Shown here: positions 31,937-42,494 of the stretch, piece after piece
Layout of the letters: each line of letters opens with the position of its first letter
How positions within the stretch are numbered: the stretch's first letter is position 1
Assembly (NCBI GenBank): GCA_948470475.1
Contig: OX419339.1
Span: 24,125,389-24,189,388 of the forward strand
Reading direction: 5' to 3'
Source: Galaxea fascicularis
Taxonomy: Eukaryota > Cnidaria > Anthozoa > Scleractinia > Euphylliidae
Length of the DNA stretch: 64,000 nucleotides
The notes under the pieces: generated by a model
What the model was told of the DNA's origin: nothing
Databases searched by the model: none
What the model saw: the letters and a program-made list of their open reading frames with translations, nothing else
Translations under genes and position numbers: made by a program

Positions 31937-32472
31937 CTTCGGCTTTAGCCTGCAAACAGGCTCTCCATTTGGGTATTCCGAGAGATGGTCGTGTCAACTT
32001 GCTCTTGAATGGCGCGCGGTCAAAGCTCGGGGATTGGGGCGGGCGAGAAGGGAGAGCCTGCAATGGTCTTGGTACGATTTGAGTATTTATGTTCAGATTC
32101 TGAACGTAAATTGATGATTGGCCAATTCGAGGCTGACACTTGTCAAACAAGTGAGCAGAGACTTCAGTAGACCTGGATAATAATGAGGATTCTCGGTTCA
32201 ACTTTGAATTTAAGATCCTTAAAGCAAATTAATCTGAAGAAAGAGCAAGACCTGGCATTGAGAGTCTCCTTAATGAAAAGGATGTACTAACCGTGTTGAC
32301 TACAAGCATTGGAAAAAGCTGTGTGTTTCAAGTTTTCGCTGTGGTGAAATCGCTGGACTCCTCGAGAACACCGCCGCAGATCAGATGGAAGAAGCGAATT
32401 CTCTGAGGATTGAAAGCAGTAGAACTCGAAAGCTCAGACGTGTTGGGAAACCTCCCTCAGTTGTCTGATTTT

Positions 32473-32890
32473 TTACTTGCCTTGGCCGAAGGTGTATGCC
32501 CTTGACCCACGAATGCAGGCGTTCCATAGCGGCAAATACATTTCATTTTTCTTCACAACCAGTTTGTTCGAGAGGGCTGCGAGCTCGTCAACGGTTCTAC
32601 ATTTCAAAATACATGTAGTGTCAAACTCTTTGTTTACAGGCTTAACTGGTGCGATAAGCGCGCATACCTTCGTGTACAATAAAAGCACTTGCGGCTGCTT
32701 TCCCACTCTTAAGCGCCAGATTCTTTACTAGGCAAATTGCAGCTTTATCTTCAGGTGTTCTAATCGTCACATCCCCATTTGCCGACAAAACTAAGACTTT
32801 CACGCTTGCGGTGTTGTCCGGAAGGTCGTCGATATTGAGATGTGCCACGAGATTCGAATCGGATAATTGTGCTCCACTCTGACAAGGTTG
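32473..32890 (-). pseudogene. Decayed coding fragment, unrecognised multi-copy family
   Basis: Minus-strand frames read GAQLSDSNLVAHLNIDDLPD ... VLVLSANGDVTIRTPEDKA ... CLVKNL, then after a frameshift KCRTVDELAALSNKLVVKKN and LPLWNACIRGS. The composition is protein-like and the two halves join naturally across the shift. I have seen similar text in large multi-copy genes of corals (sometimes annotated DUF6589), but this is memory, not a search. No start codon and no complete domain. Confidence 0.42.
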
Positions 32891-33123
32891 ATCGTTTTCC
32901 TTGCCAAGGAAGATGCAAAAACTACATTATAAAATCCCTCTCTGGTACAAGGTTTGAAAACGTTCAAAAAAGACCCCACAGAGCCTTATTTTGTCCTCAA
33001 CGAACACTTGCAAATTCTGCAAAATTCGTCAACCGATTTGACGCTTTGTGGTTTCGTTCCATTTCGTTCGATATGTTTCTTTGGAGTTTCTGGATTCGAG
33101 TTCATAACATAATATCCTGGGTG

Positions 33124-33190
33124 CCAGAGGCTTTTCATGCGCGGTTTCCGGTTTCGAGTCTTGAAAGTGACCTGCGCGAAAAGCCTCTGG
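33124..33190. repeat. Short hairpin MITE, copy 1
   Basis: Arms ccagaggcttttcatgcgcgg and cctgcgcgaaaagcctctgg. Same end sequence (ccagaggNttttc) as the element at 34021-34103. Confidence 0.78.
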
Positions 33191-33439
33191 ACCAGAGCGC
33201 GATCCTTCTGATAGCACCGAGCCAATTACAACCCCGCTTATTCCCAAACACCGAGAATCTGGATGTTTTGCTGATTGGTTCTTTGGAGATGTCGAATGTT
33301 TCAAACGCTCTGTTTGGATAACGATGACAATAGGCGCGTGATCAGGGACGCAGGTGGTTTGAAGGTGACAACGATCAGAAAGATCGATTGCAAGCAATCC
33401 AAGGACGTGTTACCTAGGTTTTTGGCTTTTTATTTTGGA

Positions 33440-33904
33440 AGATTCGAAATATCAAATGGCTGTACTAATTGAAGATATAGACAAGGCAAGAGCAGAAGTC
33501 ATTGGATCGTTCGATGGTGTGGAGGAAGTAACTGCGCAACAAAGAGAGGGTATCGTGAATTATATTCAAAAGAAAGACATCGTCGGTCTTGCCGACCGGC
33601 TATAGAAAGTCACTGCTGTTCCAGTTACTACCTGGCATATGCCGTGCGCTCAATACGATGGGATATACGAGTTACCGATTGAATCGCACATGAAGGAGTT
33701 ACGGCAGAGAAGCATTTCGTGCACATGTCTTTCTGGAAACGACGCCGACCAAGATGGCGCTTACAATGGTTATTACTCCTTCGTTTTTGCCAACCCTGAG
33801 GCCCTTGTTCTTAACGAGAAGTGGAGAAAAATGATTCAGACGCCTGTATATCATACCAATCTGTTTGGAATTGTCGCAGATGAGGCTCATGTAATTCCAA
33901 AATG
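33440..33904 (+). pseudogene. RecQ-like helicase exon, frameshifted
   Basis: Frame A reads a helicase N-terminal motif (TAQQREGIVNYIQKKDIVGL), then the Walker A motif LPTGYRKSLLFQLLPG continues one base out of frame (from 33589). Frame A resumes at IESHMKELRQRSISCTCLSG and runs through the FVFANPEAL block and the DEAH box (VADEAHVIPKW) to a splice donor gtaagt at 33905. The normal motif between Walker A and IESHMKEL (strand ending in ...PL) is missing. Two frame changes plus an internal gap make it a pseudogene. Arg replaces the usual Gly before the Walker Lys (GYRKS for GYGKS). The family (SF2, RecQ) is clear; whether it came from a host gene or a transposon cargo gene is not. Confidence 0.75.
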
Positions 33905-34020
33905 GTAAGTTTTGTATGTGTATTGCTATTTGTTTACATACTTCTGCATGTGATCACCGTATGAAACCGCCGGTTTGATTGTCAAGTTCCATTGAGCACA
34001 GTAAATCAAAGCGCTCTGCG

Positions 34021-34103
34021 CCAGAGGTTTTTTCTCGCGGCTCGTCCTCGTAGTTTTTTCGCCACTCGTGTCTTCGGCCGAACAACGCGAGAAAAACCTC
34101 TGG
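34021..34103. repeat. Short hairpin MITE, copy 2
   Basis: Arms ccagaggttttttctcgcgg and cgcgagaaaaacctctgg. Related to the element at 33124-33190 by its ends. Confidence 0.8.
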
Positions 34104-34445
34104 TACCCAGGGTAATAACATAATCACTTACGCGTAAACAAGCGCACGTGTCACAGAAAAGTTTTTTGACAGCCGCCTTGATGCAAAAGGTCATTTCCGG
34201 TTCGTTCTGATTGGTTCATTTCGCTTTGATAATATGACAGATCAATCAAGCGGAAAAGGGGGCAGAACCCAAATCTTACAAAGACCATTGCAGGCTCTCC
34301 CTTCTCTTGCCCGCCCCAATCCCCGAGCTTTGACCGCGCGCCATTCAAGAGCAAGTCGACGCGACCATCTCTCGGAATACCCAAATGGAGAGCCTGTTTG
34401 CAGGCTACCTTCGACTTCGGCTGATAACTCTTATCTCGACCTTGA

Positions 34446-35220
34446 TTAGTAAGACTGAGTGGAGTCCAATTCGGTCTGCAATCATACGTGTAATAACAAA
34501 ATCGGAGGACCGCGCAGCGGCAGTCCGATTTGTTTATCATACACCGAATTGAACGACATGAAATCTTATTACTAATTAATCATAAAAATTACAACTTCCG
34601 AGAAAAGAAGAACTCGTCTGGTTTGTTGGCATAAACATTTGTGCCATGGGATAAATAAAATGACCTGTCTTCTAAAATACTGTCACTGTTCAAGGGAAAA
34701 AAGTTCTCCAGTTTTAAGAAAGCCCCAGTTCAGGAGTCTGTACACTGTTACTATGGTGATTGAAACCAAAGTTGTGATTAGTTGATTTAAACTACAGCTT
34801 TAAAGGTGATTGGCTTATTGCAGTCTCTGATAACAAACTGTCCAGTAACAAACCCAGGTCCGAGTTGCTCGAAGTATGATTAGCGCTAACCCACGTTAAA
34901 TACTATGACAACCTATAGGTTAGTAGATGGGCGGCTCATAGAGACCCATTTCGACGGTTGGAAAAGGCGGTCTGAGATTGGTGGAAGGAAAAAATTTGAA
35001 AAAGCAAGATGGCGGTCGGGGAATTGCGTAACGGGTGTCCGTGGGTGCGTCACAAGAAAGGAGGTGTTTAACTACTAAGGGGAAAGAGGCTTTTTTTGTG
35101 TGTGTGTGTGAAATCCCTGCAATAAACGCTGCGTACGCATGATGATGTTGATCATTGACTTTCTCAGATTTAGGTGGGGCTGAAAAGCCCCGAGGGTCTT
35201 GTCCGTGCCGGTCCGAGTCG
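34446..35220. other. No gene; single minisatellite unit
   Basis: Mostly non-coding. 35023-35052 (attgcgtaacgggtgtccgt and ggtgcgtcac) is an isolated unit of the 21-bp minisatellite found at 35529-35690. The two together flank the RING-like ORF. Confidence 0.5.
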
Positions 35221-35451
35221 TCAGGGTTTCAGGGCAATCGCCAAACACCGCGTGCAGTGTGGGCATCTCACGAGCTCCGCCAACGGAGTGTAGCACCCGT
35301 GTTTCAACGTGCATGTTCTGTGGACCTTGCATCCACAGCAGAGTCTTCTCTCGGGGCGTTCTAATTTCGTTAAGCCTGTTTCCTCTTCCCACGGCTCCCA
35401 GGCATAAACTTCCAGACAAATGAGACAATGGGGTTTTGTTGTTTCCGACAT
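35221..35451 (-). CDS. Small RING-like zinc-binding protein (76 aa)
   Basis: Complete minus-strand ORF from ATG (35449-35451) to TGA (35221-35223). Cys/His pattern: CLIC (C9, C12), CCGCKVH (C38, C39, C41, H44), C47, H51/C53 and RCPHC (C63, C66), with another Cys at 69. The spacing approximates a RING or related cross-brace zinc fold, which usually acts as an E3 ubiquitin ligase. No other domain is present. It is GC-richer than its surroundings and lies between minisatellite sequences about 2 kb left of the Polinton-like element. Small RING proteins are common cargo of large DNA viruses and virus-like elements, so it may be a stranded gene of such an element; it could also be a host fragment or a chance ORF. 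Confidence 0.5.
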   Translation of the reverse strand: MSETTKPHCLICLEVYAWEPWEEETGLTKLERPERRLCCGCKVHRTCTLKHGCYTPLAELVRCPHCTRCLAIALKP

Positions 35452-35528
35452 CTCAAAACAATGAATATGAATTTGTTTTTCAAAGGAGGAGTTATTTATA
35501 TGTGTGTAATATGACGTGGGCTGGGCGT

Positions 35529-35690
35529 TGGTGCGTAACGGGTGTCCGTGAATGCGTCACGGGTGTCCGTGGGTGCGCCATGGGTGTCCGTCGGTGCGTA
35601 ACAGTGGTCCTTCGGTGGGTAACGGTCGTCCGTCGGTGCGTAACAGTGGTCCGTCGGTGCGTAACGGTGGTCCCTAACGGACATCCTATA
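35529..35690 (+). repeat. Minisatellite, 21-bp unit, about 7.5 copies
   Basis: Repeated gtccgtcggtgcgtaacggt-type unit. Because 21 is a multiple of three, the array is open in several frames, one reading a CVTVVRR-type heptapeptide. One isolated unit occurs at 35023-35052. Confidence 0.9.
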
Positions 35691-35714
35691 TCTGGAGGGA
35701 AAAAATTGGTTATC

Positions 35715-36055
35715 GAACCGGTGTGCTCCCCTGCAGTCTGCTGTGCTGTCTGCCTCTGCCTGCCTGCTGCTGTCTGTCTGCCGCCTGTTTTCTCTGCCAC
35801 CTGCCTGCTGCTGCCGCCTGCCTGCAACTACCACCTGTTTTCTCTACTGCCTGCCTGCCTGCCTGCTGCTCCCACCCGTTTTCTCTGCTGCCGCTGCTGC
35901 TCTGCCAGTGGTATTTGTCTCCTCTGCTGCTTCTGCTGGCTGCTGCTGCTACCTGCATTCCTAGTGGTATTTGTTTCCTCTACTGCTACTGCTGCTCCGC
36001 CGGTGGTATTTGTTTCCTCTGCTACCACTGCTGGCTGCTGCTACCTGCTTCCACC
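35715..36055. repeat. CTG/CCTG-rich low-complexity tract
   Basis: Imperfect runs of ctgctg and cctgcctg, then three copies of a unit containing ggtatttgtttcctctgct (about 35909, 35966, 36004). Open in several frames on both strands only because of composition; I do not support a gene. Confidence 0.85.
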
Positions 36056-37404
36056 ACAAATCAAAGGCTCCTATGAACCAGCTCATGGATGAGGAACATA
36101 AGAATACTTTGAATTTACAACAACTTTATTTTCTAAAAAGATATGTGCAAGGAACCTGTACATTCGTTTGTGTTTTGTGGGAGCACATCCTTTTCAGAAA
36201 CACCTCGTAGTAAAAGAACCGTTTACGCGCTAATATTTTCCGTAAAAATACGCAGTTGATTGACAGGCGCCAGAAGCATTACATTAGACGAAATTGACAG
36301 ACGTAAGTAATTTGAACCGGCGATGGAGCACAAATATGCAAATTTGCACACTGACTATAAAAATAATATTCAAATGTGATCGCTTTGTTAAGAAGTGTAA
36401 CAGGCAAGTTAAAATTTCTTACTGGTCGACGGCTCATTTCAAGTTAGTTTTATAAATGTTTTTGGTCGTTATAATTTCCGACTATTCTGAATGCGAGATA
36501 ACATCACAATATTTTGTGAAAGTCCTGAGGGAAATTAGTCACGCTTTTCAGTCACAATGTTTTTGAGCGATTCGAGGTCCGGCACAAAACTTTTGCTTTG
36601 TAAGGTGAGATATTCAATCCATCTATTTATACTTTGTGGTACAATTAACTTGACTTTCCAAATACTTTGTTGTTCAAACAGATTAGCTGTTATAGCTGCT
36701 TGTCAGACCAAATTATATTCTCACAGAGAAAAATATTTGCATGCTTCTGGTCCTTGTGTTTTTGTCAAATGTTGACAAAGTGCTATACTGATCGTTTAAG
36801 CCAAGGGATATAGCCTTTCTAAACAAGATCATATTTGCAATCGAGCGTTCACCATGAAAAGAGCGTCTTCACAAATACTTCATTACGTACCTGCTTAAAT
36901 CGATCATCCATGTATGTTGCTCATAAATCAAATGCGTTGCTTGCCAGAATTCGGTTTTTTGGCTAGAAAGTCTTTTCCCTGTTTCCTTTTTTGGCCGATT
37001 TTCTTCATTCTTCCTTCTTCCATCATATTGTGGCAAAAAATTCTCGATTACTATTGCCTCAGGTACCGCACAGTGATAAGCTTTACAGTTGCTTTTGCGA
37101 TATCTCGAAGTTCATTTTCGCTGCTCTGAAGATTTCAAGGTTCAATTCTCGCAACTCGTGTTCTTCATCTTATTAACTTTATCTGATCACTGATCCTTAA
37201 ACAAAATAGACCTTTGTTGAGTTGGAAAATCGAAACGAAAAACCGACGCCATGAACATTAACACGTAAACAATATCTGCAGAGCAAAATTCTCCGCCTTT
37301 GTACTACACCCTGGAATTTGCAAACGCTGGACCAAGAAGACTATGGAGACAAAAGCAATACTTACCAGGGGAGGGACCGGGGGGAAATTTAATGAATAAA
37401 TTAA
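36056..37404. other. No gene recognised
   Basis: AT-rich flank to the left of the Polinton-like element; short frames only, none with a domain. Confidence 0.35.
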
Positions 37405-37468
37405 TCAGAATCGAGTGAGTGAGTGAGTGAGTGAACGAATGAGTGATTCCTTGAGTGAGTGAGGGAAA
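37405..37468. repeat. Microsatellite (GAGT)n
   Basis: About 14 imperfect gagt units with interruptions. Confidence 0.9.
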
Positions 37469-37538
37469 TTCAGACCCACAACAAAACCTCATGGCATGAC
37501 TACGTCATCCATGAGCTAAAAAGGGGGTGCCAAAAATT

Positions 37539-38150
37539 AGTAGTTATAGTCGCTTATAGGGCAAGTAGCCAATCAAGAGCCGATGCATCTCATTATTTCT
37601 ATTGTTTTCGAGGATGCCTATTGTTTAAAAAGGGCGTGGCTCTTTTTGCCGAGGAAGGTGGCCTACTGAGCCGAGGAACCAGGCCTAGAGGTTCTATTGT
37701 TCAATCCAAGATGGTGGCCATGTCTATTGTTTTAGGGTTAGCAAGACGGTAGAACGCTATTGTTCTAGGTTAGGGTTAGCAAGACGGTGGAACGCTATTG
37801 TTCTAGGGTTAGCGGACCTGTCCGCTAAGGCATGTCGGTTAGGGTTAGCAAGACGGTGGAACGCTATTGTTTCTAGGGTTAGCGATTGAACACTTACTTG
37901 GCTGATCCTTGCTGCTTGCTTGCTCACGTCAGAAAAACAGAACCCGAACAGAACCATCGGATTTAAGGCGGTGGATTTGAGACGGCGGAACGCTATTGTT
38001 GGCGAGACAGTGGGACGCTATTGTTCTAGGGTTAGACGGCTTGATCCTTGCCCGATCCTTGCTCCAGGCGAAATGAGAAAAATGAGGAGACACTCGCCTC
38101 TTTTAGAGAGGTCTCTCCGTCACGTGACACAAAACGGGCATACACGCGTG
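37539..38150. repeat. Left terminal inverted repeat of the Polinton-like element
   Basis: The outer ~250 bp match the right TIR with about three substitutions. The inner part has several copies of a ~35-bp unit (aacgctattgttctagggtt and agcaagacggtgg), more than on the right side, which accounts for the length difference. Confidence 0.92.
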
Positions 38151-38421
38151 GAACGCTCGGACGCATCGCAGAACAGGGTTGGGAGGGTATCCGAGGAACG
38201 TTCGGACGCATGCGCAGAAAATTGACACATATACATAAGTGAAAATGCCATTTAATGACTATAAATAAGGTCAAAGGAAGCACTTTATACAAATCATCAG
38301 AAATAAGGTAAAAATTGCAATTGAAAGAGTATATACATATTTACAGCAGCAGCTCCTTGATTGTTTTGGAAAGTGGTGAACAGGCAAACAGGAAAAACAA
38401 AATCACAGTTCGTAAAATCAC
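38151..38421 (-). other. Region between left TIR and polymerase stop
   Basis: Holds the conserved 3' flank shared with the polymerase copy at 1-4092 and a duplicated phrase (gaacgctcggacgcat / gaacgttcggacgcat, 38151 and 38199). No ORF. Confidence 0.6.
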
Positions 38422-41400
38422 CTACTTTAATAGTGATAAGAGTGTCGCAGCGTCTCTTTCCTCGGCTAGGGTGCCATATCCATAAGGATAGGTCTTGAAC
38501 GTACCTGGATTTACCACGCGCTTGTCGAAGACCAGGCCATACTGTTTGGTTCTGGGTTTGACGCGAATGTCTTTCGTGGCCGGATCTCGGGTGAAGAAGA
38601 ACGGGTTGGTAACAGGGACGTTGCGACGCATACCATTCGCCAGAGGGGATTGCACTTCGTCCAGCAAGTTGGTTTTCATCACAGCATAATTGAGTTGATC
38701 GTGACCACGCTTGTTAGACAGAGTGAACCCTCGCACTTTGCAACAGACCTTGTCGTTCTTGGTCACGTAGCCGTAGTTCTTGGGACCGGCGGAGGTGAAG
38801 TCGACGATGTAATCACCGCCATCCAACTCGTTGGTCATATCCCCCAGATAATCCCCCAACGGAATCTCTGGCTCACCAGGCTGCCACTTGTAGATCACGG
38901 AATCCGTATCGAAATAAACGGCTCGGTCTCCCAAGGTTTTGAGGTGTGTGTAGAGCCAGAGTCGAGCATGGCAGGTCGTGAAGGCGGCAATGAAGATGTT
39001 CACCTTCCCGTTGTCTTGGAGATCGTCCTTTAGAGGGGTTGTCACGACTTCCAACTAGTCTTCTGCACACACACGCATGGTGTTGATGGTCAGGAGTGGA
39101 TCGTTCAACAGTTCATAGAGTCCGGCAGGCGTAGAGACGGCGTGAGTGGTGGATTTGAGAAGATTTTTGTCAAACTTCCCCCAATAGGAGTTGAGTTTGC
39201 AAGTGGCCTTTTGGCGATGAGGGTTGGGTCTAAAGAGATACCCTCACGTTGCCGGTAGTTCTCCACGAACTGGGCTTTCTGTTCTGGCGTTTGGGCCCAT
39301 CCAGGGTAACCTGAAGACTCCTGCTTGCCTTTCAGCCACGTGTTTACGTACTCGGCGAAGAGGCCTTGTTTCCTCTGGCTTGGCGGGAAGTGCCACACCT
39401 CGTGGATGGGCACGATTTCATACCCCTGTTCGACCGCTTCCATCAGTTCGGGCGTGCACCAGGTACCATGGAGAACACGATCGGGGTCATCGTGGGAGCA
39501 GCGATGGGAACGGTCGAGCGAAGGTTTAGCCATCTCAGTCTCAACACAGGAACGGCACAGCGGAAAGGTGAGTTTGCCAAGACTTCGACGAGGGAGGACA
39601 GGATGGTAGAGACCACGAGGAGGTAAGATGTCCACTTTCACTAACCCACAGTAGTGTGCAATGTCTTGGTCTTCAGGGTGTGTGATGATGGTGGGGTGAC
39701 CAATGGGATATTATCGTACTTGTTGACCGTGGGGTACAAGGAGGTGACATCCATGTATCGGATTTCCTCGCCTTGAGTCTAGCAACAACATGATGGAGGG
39801 TAGCCGCATAAGTCCTCCCACCGAAGAAAGCATCGCGCGGTTCCAAGGGGAGTACTATCTGGAGGTTGGTCAAGAAGGTACTGAGTTCTGGATCGGACAT
39901 GATCATGCTGTCCCACTCACATTCCCAAATGACGATGAGAGAATGACCAGTACTTTGGAGGGTCATCTCCTTGGCTGCAGTGGCTTCCCTTCGTTCAGCA
40001 AAGGTACGGTCCGGGTTGACTTTGGACGTTTGAGTTTTCTTGGGAAAACAGGAACGGCATCCGTGCCATAAACACCCATGGAACTCATAAATCGTATTCG
40101 TGCTCGCATCGTATCCGTCCACGAGATGTCCTGCAATACGGAGTTCGCCCCCATTGTTGGCATGACGAATGAAATCGCCAGTGACGCCCGGAATGGGAGT
40201 GTCAGGGTACGCACTGGCCATCATTTCATCCCCTTCCAATTCGTCTGTCGAGGAATCGTGGGGGTAATGAGCGTGCCTTCGGCGTTCCTGCCATGCCAAC
40301 CACTGCAACGCTTTGACCGATTGATTGGTACGTGCGCCATGCCATCCTCGAGGTGGTTCGACCGCAATGGTGTTTTTCTGGAGAAGTTTCTTCCTCCAAT
40401 AGTGGTGACAGGCTGAGGCAATAGTGAGGCATTTCTCCATGGGGAGGAACTCGGCCTCCTTGTAAAACTCCTCCTGAAATTTCGTGCATCCCGCTTTCAG
40501 GAGCTTGAAGTCCGAGACGCAGTACTCCTCCACCTCCCGACGCATGTTGAATTAATAGTTGTTGGCGACTTGTTCGGCTTACCACGTCTTGAACTCCGCT
40601 TTCTTCTTGGTGGACATCCTCTCCGGGTCATAGTCAGAAGCGGGCGGCATGGGACCTTCATAGGTTTGATTCTGCAATGTATTGAAAAGATGAGGGAAGA
40701 AACCTTTTTTCAGTTCTGTCAGTCCAAAGGTGGCAGGAAAGGAGACCAAAGAGAAGGGCAGGAAACAGAGGGAATCTTTGAACGTCAGCAGATCCGACTT
40801 GACCGAAAAAAGATTGACCCCCACGGTGACTTGATGGGTAACCTCTCGGTGCGTGCGGTAGAGATGTTGGAGGATGAACATCCCTTCGTACGCCTTGAGA
40901 TTGTGAAAGAGTACAATGACGGAACGATCATCCCCATCCGAGTCCGTACACGGTTCATTCAAGTACTCGAAGAAATCCTCAGTACAGTTTGGACCATAAA
41001 AGGTGTGGGTCTCCTCTTCCTCCTCCGACTCGGCACACACCATGATGGGGGTCTGTAAACCCCCCACACCCGTCACCGCTTCATAATCGGCATACACTAA
41101 GAGAGGCGGGTCCCGTTCCACTTGAGCAGTTCCTTCCTCAGCATCCATGGACACGATGGGGCGGGTACCCACTTGATGGAGAGGGAAGGTCTTCGTTCGC
41201 GGGGCATCGTAGTCCTCTCCTTCAGGCTGGATGAAACACTGGTGAGATGCTACGTCCACGTACTTGGCACAGTTGGAACACTCACTCCAACCGCACTTGT
41301 GTTTGCCATGTTTTCCCCCAATGTCATACTGCTTGCGGCAGGTTTGGCATTTTTTCAATGACACACAGAGACTTGGCTTTGGCAGTGGCGTTATGGAGGT

Positions 41401-42213
41401 GTGCTGCGAAACAGACAGGACCGTAGAAGGCACGATGGCAGATGTCGCACAACATGTGGGGAGGAGGGGCTCGACCTTGATGGGACTGCTTGGCCTTAAG
41501 AAAATTGGGACAGTTCTTCGTTCGGCAACAGGCACACCATTTGCCTTCGGAGGGGTGTTGAGCATAGGTCTCGTGATCGTACCCTTTGTCGCAGTCATGG
41601 CAATAATAAGACTTGCTGAGGAGCCCAGCAAACGAGTTGCACCCATCGTAATGACGGTCGGACTTGATGAGGAGGATAAGCTTCTCCGAGGGGTGAGGGC
41701 CTTTGAAGAGGATGGAGTAAGGAAGGTCCACTGTCATCACCTTGATTTGATAATCGGGAAGAGCCGCTTGGAATTTGGCCACCTCCTCCAGACCGCACGG
41801 GCATTCAGGGACACCAGCTTGACGGTGGAGCTCCTTGGCCAATCGGATTTGAATGGGACAACCTTGACGTAGATTCTGTAGTCGGGGTTGCGTGGACCGC
41901 CATCCGCCAAAGCCTTCATGGTGACGATGGCCCTACCACAGCAGAGGTCATCGTTGTTGGCGATGGTGACGATGCTGCGTTTACTCATTTTCTTCACCGC
42001 CGCTGTAGCAGGACGATACCGTTTGCCGTTTCCATGGCCTGGAGCAGGAGTACGGATGAAGGTACGTTCCGTGTTGAGGGGATGTTGACATTAAAGGACT
42101 CGTTGGAGTTTAGTTTACCTGCCAACGAGGTGAGGTACATGTCCAAACGGGGATCCCCATCCTGAAACTCCCTCACGGTGAAAGTGGAAGATTGGAAGGG
42201 ATGCCGAAAGGTG
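38422..42213 (-). pseudogene. Decayed type B DNA polymerase of the Polinton-like element
   Basis: Homologous along its length to the polymerase at 1-4092 (roughly 70-80% identical residues by eye in the better parts) but broken into about seven frames: changes near 42000, 41740-41840, 41330-41640, 40560, 39700-39780, 39130-39200 and 39055. Still readable are the CCGRAI...RHYDG N-terminal block, zinc clusters, exonuclease DYE, FHNLKAYEGMF (Asp of exo II replaced by Glu), YCVSD, the Vsr-like EFHGCLWHGC and VIWECEWD, motif A DVTSLYP in a shifted frame, and motif C YFDTDS. The first ~50-60 residues equivalent to the other copy are missing; homology starts at about 42213, where a duplicated Pro-rich sequence takes over. 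It cannot make a working enzyme. Confidence 0.92.
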
Positions 42214-42216
42214 TTT

Positions 42217-42385
42217 CAAGGCGGTGACAAGGGAACCTGAAGATGTGTGTGAGGAATCAGCGTGCGAGGGACCTTGCGGTGTAGGTAGGACAGAAGGCGA
42301 AGGACCATGTGATGTAGGTAGAACGGAAGGTGAAGGTTCAGCGAGTGGACGTTCGAAGGTTTGGAGTGACTCTCAGAGGTCAGTC
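42217..42385 (-). repeat. Inverted duplicate of the Pro/Ser-rich coding segment (partner 43965-44133)
   Basis: About 165 bp nearly identical in reverse complement to 43965-44133 (only a handful of differences). It encodes, on the minus strand, the same repeats of SVLPT..GPSPSVLPTPQGPS. It abuts the truncated 5' end of the decayed polymerase, so a rearrangement placed it there. Confidence 0.85.
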
Positions 42386-42494
42386 GTTGCAGACACGCGC
42401 TCCTCCACGTCAGTTGTTTAGCGTTCCTAGACACTCGAAAAGAGTGACTCAGCCTTATAAATTAAATGGACGAATCGTTTTGTGCTCATTTCTT

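Larger units (their letters stand above)
31907..34445. mobile_element. Inverted-repeat-flanked segment with helicase remnant (candidate decayed DNA transposon)
   Basis: 31907-32082 and 34272-34445 are about 90% reverse complements over 175 bp (shared words caaacaggctctccatttgg, attccgagagatggtcg, cgcgcggtcaaagctcgggg). Between them lie two decayed coding fragments on opposite strands and two short hairpin MITEs. Either this is one large transposon with long inverted repeats, or two copies of a dispersed repeat happen to face each other; I found no target duplication. Confidence 0.45.

Noticed and set aside
35436..36092. 218-codon Cys/Val-rich plus ORF (and opposing minus ORFs)
   Set aside because: Composed of the 21-bp minisatellite and CTG-rich low complexity; open by composition alone.
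38650..39033. Plus-strand ORFs over the second polymerase (38650-39033, 39224-39529, 41264-41872 and others)
   Set aside because: Antisense shadows of the decayed polymerase.
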